Positions 1-9,034 of a DNA stretch of 64,000 bases are shown one piece after another (the first letter of the stretch is position 1; every line of letters starts with the position of its first letter). Location: NCBI GenBank assembly GCA_031292195.1, contig JARLHP010000204.1, positions 1-64,000 of the forward strand. Direction: 5' to 3'. The DNA comes from Syntrophobacteraceae bacterium. Its GTDB lineage: Bacteria; Desulfobacterota; Syntrophobacteria; Syntrophobacterales; Syntrophobacteraceae. The notes beneath the pieces were generated by a model that searched no databases, was not told the DNA's origin, and worked only from the letters and a program-made list of their open reading frames with translations. The translations under genes and the position numbers were made by a program.

Positions 1-496
1 AGGCTTCATGGACAAGTTCGCCGCTATCATCAGGGAAAGCCCCTGTTTGCCGGCTTTCCGGCAACCGGAACAGCTCCGGCCGTTCCATCGCCAACTTGAG
101 CAGCCGCTTGGTCGGCGCCGAGGGTTGAATCTCTCCGCTCTCGTATTTTTCAAACGATTTCTCGCCCGCGCCAAAGACCAGGCCGGCCTCGCGCTGCGTC
201 AGGCCGCAACGTTGGCGGATCGCGCGGATCACCACGGGCACAAACACTTTTTCCCCACGGGCCAAAGCCTTCGCCGTTCGCCGCGCCATATCCGCGACCT
301 GGTTGTCCTCATCGACCAGTTGCCCTTCCATGTCCTCGGGATCGGAAAGCGAACACCACCAGGCTGGCTGCAAGTAGGTATAGGTTTTCCTCTCAACCTT
401 GAACGACACGGATTTTTCGCCGCGCGTCATCGGACGGCCCGATTCCGGGCTAGGTATTGTGTCGGGGTAATTTCTCGGATTCTTCCCCACGGTCAC
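1..496 (-). CDS. mqsA: MqsA-family antitoxin (HTH domain), C-terminus beyond window edge
   Basis: Own translation of minus strand: VTVGKNPRNYPDTIPSPESGRPMTRGEKSVSFKV...VPVVIRAIRQRCGLTQREAGLVFGAGEKSFEKYESGEIQPSAPTKRLLKLAMERPELF; GTG start overlaps the mqsR TGA (GTGA). Provided track shows only antisense ORF 8..556. Confidence 0.8.
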   Translation of the reverse strand, partial: MTVGKNPRNYPDTIPSPESGRPMTRGEKSVSFKVERKTYTYLQPAWWCSLSDPEDMEGQLVDEDNQVADMARRTAKALARGEKVFVPVVIRAIRQRCGLTQREAGLVFGAGEKSFEKYESGEIQPSAPTKRLLKLAMERPELFRLPESRQTGAFPDDSGELVHEA

Positions 497-801
497 GCTT
501 CCTTGAAACTGATCAAAAATAAGGCCTGCTGCGTATCGAGCGTGAATTTCACGTAGAGCGTTCGCCCTCCAACCTGCGGCTTGTAAACATCCTGCCAAAT
601 CCTGTGATCGGCCTTTGATGTCATTGATTTCTCGAAATCCGCAAGCGTTAAAGCCTGAATGACGGCCACGACCGTTTTATCGTCCATGTCCAAATCATCC
701 GCACCTTGTCTTGAGGCGTAGGAACGGTTGAGACTCGCTGGATCGGCAAACGCCGCCTTGATGTCGGCAAGCTCGTAGTGCTGCTTGAGCTTCTCCATCA
801 C
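493..801 (-). CDS. mqsR: MqsR-family toxin
   Basis: 102 aa; C-terminal KSMTSKADHRIWQDVYKP...LYVKFTL...LFLISFKEA matches the MqsR pattern; immediately upstream of MqsA-like antitoxin. Confidence 0.88.
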   Translation of the reverse strand: MMEKLKQHYELADIKAAFADPASLNRSYASRQGADDLDMDDKTVVAVIQALTLADFEKSMTSKADHRIWQDVYKPQVGGRTLYVKFTLDTQQALFLISFKEA

Positions 802-810
802 ACCGCCATA

Positions 811-864
811 CCCCCATTATGGGGGTTTTGGTTGCGATAGTCAATAGTGCTCCCCATAATGGGG
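811..864 (-). promoter_or_regulatory. mqsRA promoter with two palindromic operator candidates
   Basis: CCCCATTATGGGG (inside 811-825) and CCCCATAATGGGG (852-864); minus-strand TTGACT(844-839)-17 bp-CATAAT(821-816). Confidence 0.65.
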
Positions 865-1064
865 GTACAAATATAGTGAAACCGCTGATATTTTGCCCGG
901 CTTCCCCGAAGATGCCGCCAATTCGGGGAACTGGCCGCGATATCCCCATGGACAAAATGGTGTGCAACGTTACACTGAAGCTTGACCGATCGGATGCAAT
1001 TAGGCGCTTTGCCTAGTGCACGGCACATGGCAACTCCAAGTTTAACTTTAGCCGGAGAATGCAA

Positions 1065-1817
1065 TCACTTCTTCCCGCTAATCACCATCGCTTCGGTCTT
1101 TTCCTTCCGGTTGAACTTATCGGCAAAAGCTATTGCGGCGCTGCGGGTCTCAAAGGAGCCCAGCAGGATTCGACTCCATTTGGAGGAACCGAATTCGAGC
1201 GATTCGACAAAAGGAGAATATCCGTCCGCTCTGAGCTTATCGACTAGCGACTGCGCGTCATGCTCTTTTAAAGACGCTACGAGCAGGGTGTAACGTCCGG
1301 CGGGCGGCGCAGTCGGAAACGGCTTGACCGGCTGTTTTTCGGCCGGCTTCCCGGCCGCCGGGGCAGGCGCGGTCGCGGGGTTGGCTTTGGCTTCTTTTGC
1401 GGTTGCGGATTGAGCGGAGGCAGAAGCGGGAGACTGCTGGGCCTTCTGAGAAAGCGGGGCGAGTGGAGACCGGGTCTGTTTGGTCAAACCCTGGTAGTAG
1501 TCGAGGGATTCGAGCATTTTCTTCGGGTCTTCCCAGGTGAGCGAAGCCTTGGCCACCGGGGCTTCCGTCTGCCTTTGGAGCCCCAAAAACCGCAGGAACC
1601 GACCCTTCACGGTAAGATCGTCGGACCTTACGATCGCGGAGCCCCTGCCCACGAAGACCCCCAGAGTGAACATGAAACAAAGCGACATAACGAGGCCGAG
1701 AGCATAGGCCACCACTCTGCTTCTGCTCAGCTCGAAACGCATTCCTTTGCCTTCCCGAACAGATCGAGACTGTTCGTCCCGGTCACTATTTACGACAACA
1801 AGCTTCGGACGAATCAT
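1065..1817 (-). CDS. SPOR-domain membrane protein
   Basis: One N-terminal TM (VVAYALGLVMSLCFMFTLGVFVG), Pro/Ala linker, C-terminal SPOR-like RYTLLVASLKEHDAQSLVDKLRADGYSPFVE; start moved to ATG 1817. Confidence 0.75.
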   Translation of the reverse strand: MIRPKLVVVNSDRDEQSRSVREGKGMRFELSRSRVVAYALGLVMSLCFMFTLGVFVGRGSAIVRSDDLTVKGRFLRFLGLQRQTEAPVAKASLTWEDPKKMLESLDYYQGLTKQTRSPLAPLSQKAQQSPASASAQSATAKEAKANPATAPAPAAGKPAEKQPVKPFPTAPPAGRYTLLVASLKEHDAQSLVDKLRADGYSPFVESLEFGSSKWSRILLGSFETRSAAIAFADKFNRKEKTEAMVISGKK

Positions 1818-1834
1818 TTGTCCCGTCCCCTGTT

Positions 1835-1943
1835 GGAGCGGGAGCAAGGAGCGCGTAGCAAGAAGCGAGAATAAAAACCAAGGAACTCCCCGCGACCAGT
1901 TCCCTGCTCCCTGCTACCTGCTACCCGCTCCCCGCTCTCCGCC
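1835..1943. repeat. Heptanucleotide tandem repeats in inverted arms (GAGC type)
   Basis: Left GGAGCGGGAGCAAGGAGCGCGTAGCAAGAAGCGAGA (1835-1870); right CCCTGCT CCCTGCT ACCTGCT ACCCGCT CCCCGCT (about 1902-1936). Confidence 0.75.
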
Positions 1944-1947
1944 CCTT

Positions 1948-3621
1948 CTACATTTTTTCAGGCGCCGTAACCCCCAGGAGCGACAGAGCGTTTCCTATAA
2001 CTTCCTTTATCGCCAGAGCCAGACAAAGCCGCGCTTTCGTCAGTTCGACATCCTCGCTGAGGATGCGGTTGTCATGATAGTAGCCGTGGAAAAGCGACAC
2101 CAGTTGGTGCAGGTAGTATGGAATATAATGCGGTTCGAGTGACCTTACGCACTCGCCGACCACCTCGGGATACTCTCCGAGCAGCTTCATGATTTCAAAT
2201 TCTTCCCGAACCTGCAGGAGATGGAGCGTCTCCTCGGTTGCCCGGTCCCGGTCGAATTCCACCCCCCGCTCGCGCGCCACTTCCATTACGCTGCAAAGGC
2301 GGGCATGCGCATACTGCACGTAGAAGACCGGGTTGTCGTTGCTGCGGGCCTTTGCCACTTCCAGGTCGAAATCCAGGGGGCTGTCGGTGCGGCGCGTTAG
2401 AAACAGGAAGCGTGTTGCGTCCTTTCCCACCTCGTCGACCACCTCGCGCAAGGTCACGAACTCTCCCCCGCGAGTGCTCATGGCCACAGGCTGGCCGCCC
2501 CGCAAAAGGTTCACCAGTTGCACCAGGACCACCCGGACCGCTTCCCTGCCCGCCCCCATGGCCTGCACGCCCGCCAGCATTCTGTCGACGTATCCGTGGT
2601 GATCTGCCCCCCATATGTCGATTACAGACGAGAGGCCCCGTTCGAATTTGTTCCGATGGTAGGCCAGGTCGGCGGCAAAATAGGTGCTTGCCCCGTTTGC
2701 CCGCACTACGACCCGGTCTTTTTCGTCACCGAAGGCGGTGCTCAGAAACCAGACCGCCCCCTCCTTTTCGTAGATAAATCCGCGCTCCCGCAGGTATTCG
2801 ATGGTCTTTCGAACCATATCCCGGTCGTGGAGTTCGCGCTCGCTAAACCAATTGTCGAAACGAACGCCGAAAACGTCCAGGTCTTCCTTGATTCCCTCGA
2901 ATATGCGCCGGCTGGCGTACTCGGTAAAAACCGCCAGCGAATCCTCCAGAGACGAATTGCGGAAACTCTCGCCCCTTTCGCCGATAAACTCTCTGGCCAG
3001 TTCCCGCATGTATTCACCACGATAGTGGTTATCGGGAAACTCGATATTCTCGCCAAGCTCCTGAAGGTAGCGATAATAGAGGCTGCGCCCCAGGGTATCC
3101 ATCTGGTTTCCGGCATCGTTTATGTAATACTCGCGCTGGACACGGCAGCCGCGGGCTTCCAGCAGATTGGCCAGCACGTCTCCTATGGCCGCGCCTCTGC
3201 CATGGCCTATATGGAGCGGCCCGGTGGGATTGGCGCTCACAAACTCGACCTGGACCATCGGCCCCTCTTGAGCTTCGAGCCTGCCATACTTGCCCGGGGC
3301 GCTCAGGACCTCGCGCAAGATCTCATGCCAGGCCGAGGGGCGGATGAAAAAGTTGACAAAACCCGGCCCGGCTATTTCCGCCTTCTCCAGCAGGCCGTCT
3401 GAATCGTCAAGATTGGCCACGATTTCCGAGGCGACCTGCCGTGGATTTTGCTTCAACCTCTTGGCAAGAGCGAACGCGAAATTGGTGGCATAATCTCCGT
3501 GCCCGGAGTTCCTTGGTATGTCCAGATCAATCTTTACCTCCGCCTCCAACTCCCGATACCCGGCAACAGACTGCGCGGACCGGGCGATCATGGACTTGAG
3601 GCGGTCACGAACGGTGGCCAT
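1948..3621 (-). CDS. argS: Arginyl-tRNA synthetase
   Basis: HIGH motif in VSANPTGPLHIGHGRGAAIGD; class I synthetase architecture, 557 aa. Confidence 0.95.
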   Translation of the reverse strand: MATVRDRLKSMIARSAQSVAGYRELEAEVKIDLDIPRNSGHGDYATNFAFALAKRLKQNPRQVASEIVANLDDSDGLLEKAEIAGPGFVNFFIRPSAWHEILREVLSAPGKYGRLEAQEGPMVQVEFVSANPTGPLHIGHGRGAAIGDVLANLLEARGCRVQREYYINDAGNQMDTLGRSLYYRYLQELGENIEFPDNHYRGEYMRELAREFIGERGESFRNSSLEDSLAVFTEYASRRIFEGIKEDLDVFGVRFDNWFSERELHDRDMVRKTIEYLRERGFIYEKEGAVWFLSTAFGDEKDRVVVRANGASTYFAADLAYHRNKFERGLSSVIDIWGADHHGYVDRMLAGVQAMGAGREAVRVVLVQLVNLLRGGQPVAMSTRGGEFVTLREVVDEVGKDATRFLFLTRRTDSPLDFDLEVAKARSNDNPVFYVQYAHARLCSVMEVARERGVEFDRDRATEETLHLLQVREEFEIMKLLGEYPEVVGECVRSLEPHYIPYYLHQLVSLFHGYYHDNRILSEDVELTKARLCLALAIKEVIGNALSLLGVTAPEKM

Positions 3622-3682
3622 CTTTTACAGAGATCCTTCCAGGGCGGCGCCGGTTTCCCGTGCGGCCTTCATGTGTTAACGC

Positions 3683-4048
3683 TCAATCGGGTAGCCTGGT
3701 TTCCAGTGCCATGGCGATCTTCTTCTTCAGTTCGGTCAAGTCGAAACTCTTGACGACGTAAAAGTCAGCGGCAATCGACTTCATATCTTCCTTAAAGGTG
3801 TCATAGGCAGTCGATAGTATAACCGGCAGGTCATAGAATTGATTTCGAATGTCCTGAAGGATATCCAGGCCATTGTAATCAACCATTTTTATGTCCAGAA
3901 CAACCAAATCCGGTTTTTCTTCTTCGATTTTCTCAAGAAGCTTGTACCCGCTTTCCGCCGTGATGACCTCATAGCCGGCTTCCTTCAGTTCTTCCGAATA
4001 CAGGAGCCTGATATGTTCCTCATCATCTACAACAAGGATCTTCGACAT
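3683..4048 (-). CDS. Single-domain response regulator (receiver)
   Basis: MSKILVVDDEEHIRLLYSEELKEAGYEV...PDLVVLDIKM...VVKSFDLTELKKKI. Confidence 0.9.
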   Translation of the reverse strand: MSKILVVDDEEHIRLLYSEELKEAGYEVITAESGYKLLEKIEEEKPDLVVLDIKMVDYNGLDILQDIRNQFYDLPVILSTAYDTFKEDMKSIAADFYVVKSFDLTELKKKIAMALETRLPD

Positions 4049-4051
4049 TGC

Positions 4052-5284
4052 TCAGCCCCTCTCTCCCTTTGTCCACATTTTTACAATGTAGGATTTGTTT
4101 TCCTCAAACATCATGCACTCATTCTCAATGTATTCTTCGGCCTGCTGAAGCGACATTCTCCAGGTTTTCTTTATATAGGAAAGAACTTTGCCCACATAAA
4201 GAGGAAGCAGGCCATCCACCAAGTCCTTTTTCTCCGAAGGCGACATTTCGCGATAGGCCACCACGGAGTCGAAAAGAATGGTCATCCAGGTCTGTGTCGG
4301 GAAAGAAAAATGCTGGAACCCGATTGACCTTATTTCCTGGAGCTTGCGGGCCACGATGGAGCCGTATACGTGCTCCCACAGCCGGTAGTATTTATCGAAA
4401 TCTTCCAAAAACTTCTCATGCAGCCGCTCGGGATTGACGTCTGCGGGAGGAAGCGGAGTCTCCACCTCCTGCAGGTCCGTACCCGAGAGCGCCGTCGGTT
4501 TGCTCCATTTCACTTGCGGCCAGTAGTCCTCATAGACCTCCACAAGGTCGAAGACCGTCCCCACCGCTTCGGCGAACAGCACCGGAAGTTCGGCAAAACG
4601 GCCCCTGGCCCGGTGCAGTTTGGGCGCTCCCATGATGGCCTGAACGATCGGGAGCCGCGAGGCCAGCGCTATGTTGGCCATCCACAGGTCGATACCGGAG
4701 TTATCGACCAGCTCGCTTCGAAAGGGCGGGTTAAGATATAAGTCCAGCAGTTTGGGGCTGAAACCATAGTCACCATTGTTGCACTGCCGCACCCTCCGGC
4801 CATAGAGACACCGAAACAGCGGGTAAACGATGGAGTTCGAAAGAAAGGCTTCGTACTTGTGACGTTCATAGAGCGGACAAACAAACCCGGCGCCCTTCAA
4901 TACCGGCGCTACCAGGTTTCGCACCCAAACCGGCGACAGGTTCTTGATATCCGCCTCCAGGACCACCAGGGCTTTGGGATTTAGCTGGCGGGCCTTTTCA
5001 AAGAAATTGCCAATATTTCTTCCTTTCCCGCCGACCCCCGGTTCCGTGGAAATGTAGAGCTTGGACGCCTTGCCGGGCGCGGAGAAAAAAGCCTCCCGCG
5101 TCCCGTCTGTGGAGTGATTGTCACAATCGATGATAGCGCACCGCAAGTCCGGGAAATACTCACTCAGGCCCTTGTCGACCCGAGCGGCTGTCCCGGCTAT
5201 GTTTCCAGCCTCATTTGCCGTAGGTATGCCCACCACGATGTCGGCTTCGGCAATTTGCCCGGGATTTTCTTCATAAAAGGCCAT
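4052..5284 (-). CDS. Glycosyltransferase family 2-like (glucosylglycerate/mannosylglycerate synthase-like)
   Basis: VVGIPTANEAGNIAGTA...CDNHSTDGT...EPGVGGKGRNI...VLEADIKNLSP; 410 aa. Confidence 0.65.
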   Translation of the reverse strand: MAFYEENPGQIAEADIVVGIPTANEAGNIAGTAARVDKGLSEYFPDLRCAIIDCDNHSTDGTREAFFSAPGKASKLYISTEPGVGGKGRNIGNFFEKARQLNPKALVVLEADIKNLSPVWVRNLVAPVLKGAGFVCPLYERHKYEAFLSNSIVYPLFRCLYGRRVRQCNNGDYGFSPKLLDLYLNPPFRSELVDNSGIDLWMANIALASRLPIVQAIMGAPKLHRARGRFAELPVLFAEAVGTVFDLVEVYEDYWPQVKWSKPTALSGTDLQEVETPLPPADVNPERLHEKFLEDFDKYYRLWEHVYGSIVARKLQEIRSIGFQHFSFPTQTWMTILFDSVVAYREMSPSEKKDLVDGLLPLYVGKVLSYIKKTWRMSLQQAEEYIENECMMFEENKSYIVKMWTKGERG

Positions 5285-5287
5285 AGA

Positions 5288-6289
5288 TTACCTCGCGCTC
5301 GGTTTGTTTGCGGATGGCTGCACCCCTGCGCCCTTCAGATATTTAAAAACCTCCGAATCCGTATTGAGCAGAAACGTGCTGTTGCTGTTGAAATCGCCGT
5401 ATAAAGCCAAAGTCTTGTACAAAGAGAAAAACTCGGGGTCTTTACCGTAGGCGTCAGCGAATATTTTGGTCACCTGCGCGTCGGCTTTCCCGCGTATTTC
5501 CTGCGATTTCCTGTAAGCCTGGGACCTGAGCTTGGCCAGTTCCAGCTCCATTTGCCCCAGGATGGCCGCCTTTTCTCCCTGCCCCTCGGACCGGTACTGG
5601 GCGGCAATCCGCTTTCGTTCCGAAATCATCCGCTGGTAGACCGAATTGCGCACCGACTCCACGTAATTGATGCGCGTGATGCGGATGTCGATCAGTTGCA
5701 TGCCGAATTCGGAGATGAGCTTGGAAGCCCCGGCCACCATGTCCCGGGTAATTTTCTCCCGGCCCTTGGCGAGCTTGTAGTCATCGGCGGGCTTCTCAAA
5801 TCCCGGCCCGGAAACCAGGGGCTCGGGTACACCCGACTGCAGAAACTGCATCCTGGCCTTCTCCCATCCCTTGCTTCGAACTATTTCCACCAGGTCGTTG
5901 TCCGAGACATTGTCGCGCACAACCGAGTCTATTATTCCGTCCAACCGGCTCTGCGCGGTATCCAGGCTTCCCACCCGCTCCATGAAAAGCAGCGGATCCG
6001 CTATTTTCCAACGAGCCGTCGTATCCACCCAGATATATTTTTTGTCCTTGGTGGCAATCTGGTCGGGACGACCGTCCCAGGCCATGATGCGTTTTTCGAA
6101 ATAGTTTGCCGTCTGAATAAACGGAATTTTGAACTTCAGGCCCGCTTGGGTAACGGGCTTGCCTACGGGTCGGCCAAACTGGGTGATGACCACCTGCTGG
6201 GTCTGGTCCACCACGTACATGGAAGACCAGGCGATAATCGCCAGGACTGCCAGAATCGGTACGGCAATCTCTAGCCGGCGTGAATTCAT
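5288..6289 (-). CDS. hflC: Protease modulator HflC
   Basis: SPFH family; VVDQTQQVVITQFGRPVG...RSQAYRKSQEIRGKADAQVTKIFADAYGKDPEFFSLYKTL; downstream of hflK. Confidence 0.93.
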   Translation of the reverse strand: MNSRRLEIAVPILAVLAIIAWSSMYVVDQTQQVVITQFGRPVGKPVTQAGLKFKIPFIQTANYFEKRIMAWDGRPDQIATKDKKYIWVDTTARWKIADPLLFMERVGSLDTAQSRLDGIIDSVVRDNVSDNDLVEIVRSKGWEKARMQFLQSGVPEPLVSGPGFEKPADDYKLAKGREKITRDMVAGASKLISEFGMQLIDIRITRINYVESVRNSVYQRMISERKRIAAQYRSEGQGEKAAILGQMELELAKLRSQAYRKSQEIRGKADAQVTKIFADAYGKDPEFFSLYKTLALYGDFNSNSTFLLNTDSEVFKYLKGAGVQPSANKPSAR

Positions 6290-6313
6290 CTCTTTTTACC
6301 TTTCCCTGCTTGC

Positions 6314-7396
6314 TTACTGCTGGCCGGACGACCCGGAATTGCGCGCTTTTGCGCCCTGTCCCCCGAGCTTTCCCAGATCGAGCAGCGGCAAAATGTTTTT
6401 CTCCGCGCTGTCCACTACGTAAAGATGACCGCTCTTGCCCATTATATCAGCAAACGACTCCAGATACATTCTCTTACGGGTGATGTCGGGGGCCTTTTGA
6501 TATTGGGCCAGAATATCGATAAAACGCTGCGCCTTTCCCGAGGCCCGGTTCACCTGCTCGGTGGCATAAGCCTGGGCCTGGGCCACGTTCTGCTTGGCCT
6601 GTCCGGAGGCTTCCGGGATCTTATCGTTGTAGGTCTGCTCGGCCTCGTTAATGGTGCGCGCCCTGTCCTGTTTGGCTTCGTTGACCTCGTTAAAAGCCGG
6701 CTGGACCGGAGCGGGGGGATTTACATCCTGCAGTTTCACCGCCACGATCTGCACCCCCGTGCCGTAGGAGTCCATGATCTGCTGGATTTGTTTCTGACAC
6801 TCGATGGCTAACGCCGCCCTGCCCGTGGTCAATATATCGTCCGAATAATGATTGCCGACGATCTGGCGCATCACCGCCTGAGAGATATCGTCCAGGGTCG
6901 ATTCCACCCCTCTGAGATGGAAGAGATATTTTTCCGGGTTCCTAATCAGGTATTGGACCGTCCAATGGACATCCACCACGTCCAGATCGCCGCTCAGCAT
7001 GAGAGATTCACTCTGGTAGCCCGCCTGCTGGAACTCGGAGCGCACACCCGCCTTCGTGGTGCGGTATCCGTACTCGCGCTGGAGCACCTGGCCGGTCACC
7101 ACCTTGGTAACCGTATCGACTCCGAAAGGAATCTTGAAATGCAGGCCGGAATCGGCGGTGCGCAGGAACTCTCCAAATCTTTGGATTACCGCCGTTTCCT
7201 GAGGTTGCACCGTGTAATAGGAACTAAAGATAAAAAAAACGACCACCGCCACCCCGACGATGGTAAAAAGCCAGCGAAAAGAGGCGCCCGGCGATTTCCT
7301 GAAATGCCCGGCCAGCCATCTCAGGACCTCTTCGAAGTCCTGAGGCGGCCCTCCCCTTTCCGGCGCCCTTCTTTCTGGCGGCCTTTCCCAATTCAT
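6314..7396 (-). CDS. hflK: FtsH protease activity modulator HflK
   Basis: FSSYYTVQPQETAVIQRFGEF...AVKLQDVNPPAPVQPAFNEVNEAKQDR; ORF extends to 7459, ATG at 7396 preferred. Confidence 0.93.
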   Translation of the reverse strand: MNWERPPERRAPERGGPPQDFEEVLRWLAGHFRKSPGASFRWLFTIVGVAVVVFFIFSSYYTVQPQETAVIQRFGEFLRTADSGLHFKIPFGVDTVTKVVTGQVLQREYGYRTTKAGVRSEFQQAGYQSESLMLSGDLDVVDVHWTVQYLIRNPEKYLFHLRGVESTLDDISQAVMRQIVGNHYSDDILTTGRAALAIECQKQIQQIMDSYGTGVQIVAVKLQDVNPPAPVQPAFNEVNEAKQDRARTINEAEQTYNDKIPEASGQAKQNVAQAQAYATEQVNRASGKAQRFIDILAQYQKAPDITRKRMYLESFADIMGKSGHLYVVDSAEKNILPLLDLGKLGGQGAKARNSGSSGQQ

Positions 7397-7756
7397 AGCG
7401 ATCCTTTCCGCGAATGGCGCTCGCCTTCGCGATAAATGTCTACCGGATAGCTCTTGCACCGCCCCGGACTCGACTGTCGGATTATTTAGCGCTTAAACCA
7501 GGAAATCTAATTGGGTTGCCGGATAAAGTCAAGAATTTCACTGGCCCCCGCTTTGCCTTCCTGCCTCGTAAGGACTGCCCACTGCCCGGCAAGAATCGTT
7601 TGATCCCGGAATCAATCATTTTTAATGATCGCGAAGTGTGCTATTAGAACCTTGAACTGCGATAGGCACTATTTCAATTTTTTTTCATCATGTATGCAAT
7701 GAGGGGAAGGGAGCGGTTTTGCCTCTGGCGGGCCGCTGAAGGGGAGGTGGGGCCGG

Positions 7757-9034
7757 GTGTCGGATTTTAAGCAATCTCTCGATTACCTTTATGGACTTCA
7801 AAAGTTTGGAATAAAGTTCGGTCTGAACTGCACGGAAAATCTTCTCGCGCGGGTGGGCAATCCGCATAAAAAACTGCGTTGTATCCATATCGCCGGCACT
7901 AACGGCAAGGGCTCCACCGCCGCCATACTTTCCCGAATCCTTGTAAAGCACGGCTTAAAGGTCGGCCTCTATACTTCTCCACACCTCGTGCGCTTTACCG
8001 AACGCTTCCGCATAAATGAGGAAGAAGTCTCCCCGGAGAGGATATTGGGGGTTTTCGAAAAAATCCGGGCCACCCTGGATGAGAGCCAGCCCCCCACTTT
8101 TTTCGAAATGGTCACCGCGATGGCTTTTCTTTACTTCGCCGAGGAAGAGGCTGACTTTGTTATCGTTGAAACGGGCATGGGAGGCCGCCTCGACGCTACC
8201 AACGTGATCACCCCCGAAGCCTGCGTCATTACCAATATCGGTTTCGACCACCAGGAGTACCTCGGAGCGACCCTGTCTTCGATTGCCAGGGAAAAGGCGG
8301 GCATCATAAAGCAGGGCGTGCCCGTGATAACCGGCGCGTTGCAGCCCGTGGCGCAGGGGATCATGAAGACCACCTGCATGAATAAATCCGCCCCGCTCTT
8401 CCGTTTCAAGTCCGATTTCCGGGTGAGGCGAAATTCCAGGGGCACCTTCCAATACAAGGGTCTGGGAATGAATTTGCCCTCTTTGACCCTCAATTTGCGG
8501 GGGCATCACCAGATGGGAAACTCGGCCCTGGCACTGGCCGCCCTCGAGGTGCTGGAACGAAAACATCTTCTGCTCCTGCGCCCGGACCTCATCCGCGAGG
8601 CCTTGCAGGAGGTCCGGTGGCCGGCCCGCCTCGAAGTGCTGCAGACCAATCCCACGATCATTCTGGACGGAGCACACAATCCCCAGGGCGCGGAGTCCCT
8701 TCGAGACGCCCTCAAGGAGGCCTTCTCCTACCAAAAGCTCCATCTTGTCATCGGTATAATGGCAGACAAGGATATTCCGGGAATCCTGCGACGTCTGCTC
8801 CCTCTGGCCGAAACCGCCATTTTCACCAAACCCCAATACGCCAGGGCCGCAAATCCGGATGAATTACGCAAGATGGCCAGACCTTACATACAGAAATGCT
8901 ACGTTATCGCCGATCCGGCCTCCGCCATCCAGGAAGCCAAAACCCTGGCCGGACCGGATGATCTTATTTGTATTACCGGCTCACTTTATTTCGCCGGCGA
9001 AGTTAAACAGCTTTTCGGGGAGCCTGCCTTGTGA
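7757..9034 (+). CDS. folC: Bifunctional folylpolyglutamate synthase/dihydrofolate synthase
   Basis: HIAGTNGKGSTAAILSRIL...TSPHLVRFTERFRIN...ILDGAHNPQGAESL. Confidence 0.93.
   Translation: MSDFKQSLDYLYGLQKFGIKFGLNCTENLLARVGNPHKKLRCIHIAGTNGKGSTAAILSRILVKHGLKVGLYTSPHLVRFTERFRINEEEVSPERILGVFEKIRATLDESQPPTFFEMVTAMAFLYFAEEEADFVIVETGMGGRLDATNVITPEACVITNIGFDHQEYLGATLSSIAREKAGIIKQGVPVITGALQPVAQGIMKTTCMNKSAPLFRFKSDFRVRRNSRGTFQYKGLGMNLPSLTLNLRGHHQMGNSALALAALEVLERKHLLLLRPDLIREALQEVRWPARLEVLQTNPTIILDGAHNPQGAESLRDALKEAFSYQKLHLVIGIMADKDIPGILRRLLPLAETAIFTKPQYARAANPDELRKMARPYIQKCYVIADPASAIQEAKTLAGPDDLICITGSLYFAGEVKQLFGEPAL

Noticed and set aside
8-556. 182-aa plus-strand ORF
   Set aside because: Antisense to the MqsA-like gene, whose minus-strand translation has clear family motifs
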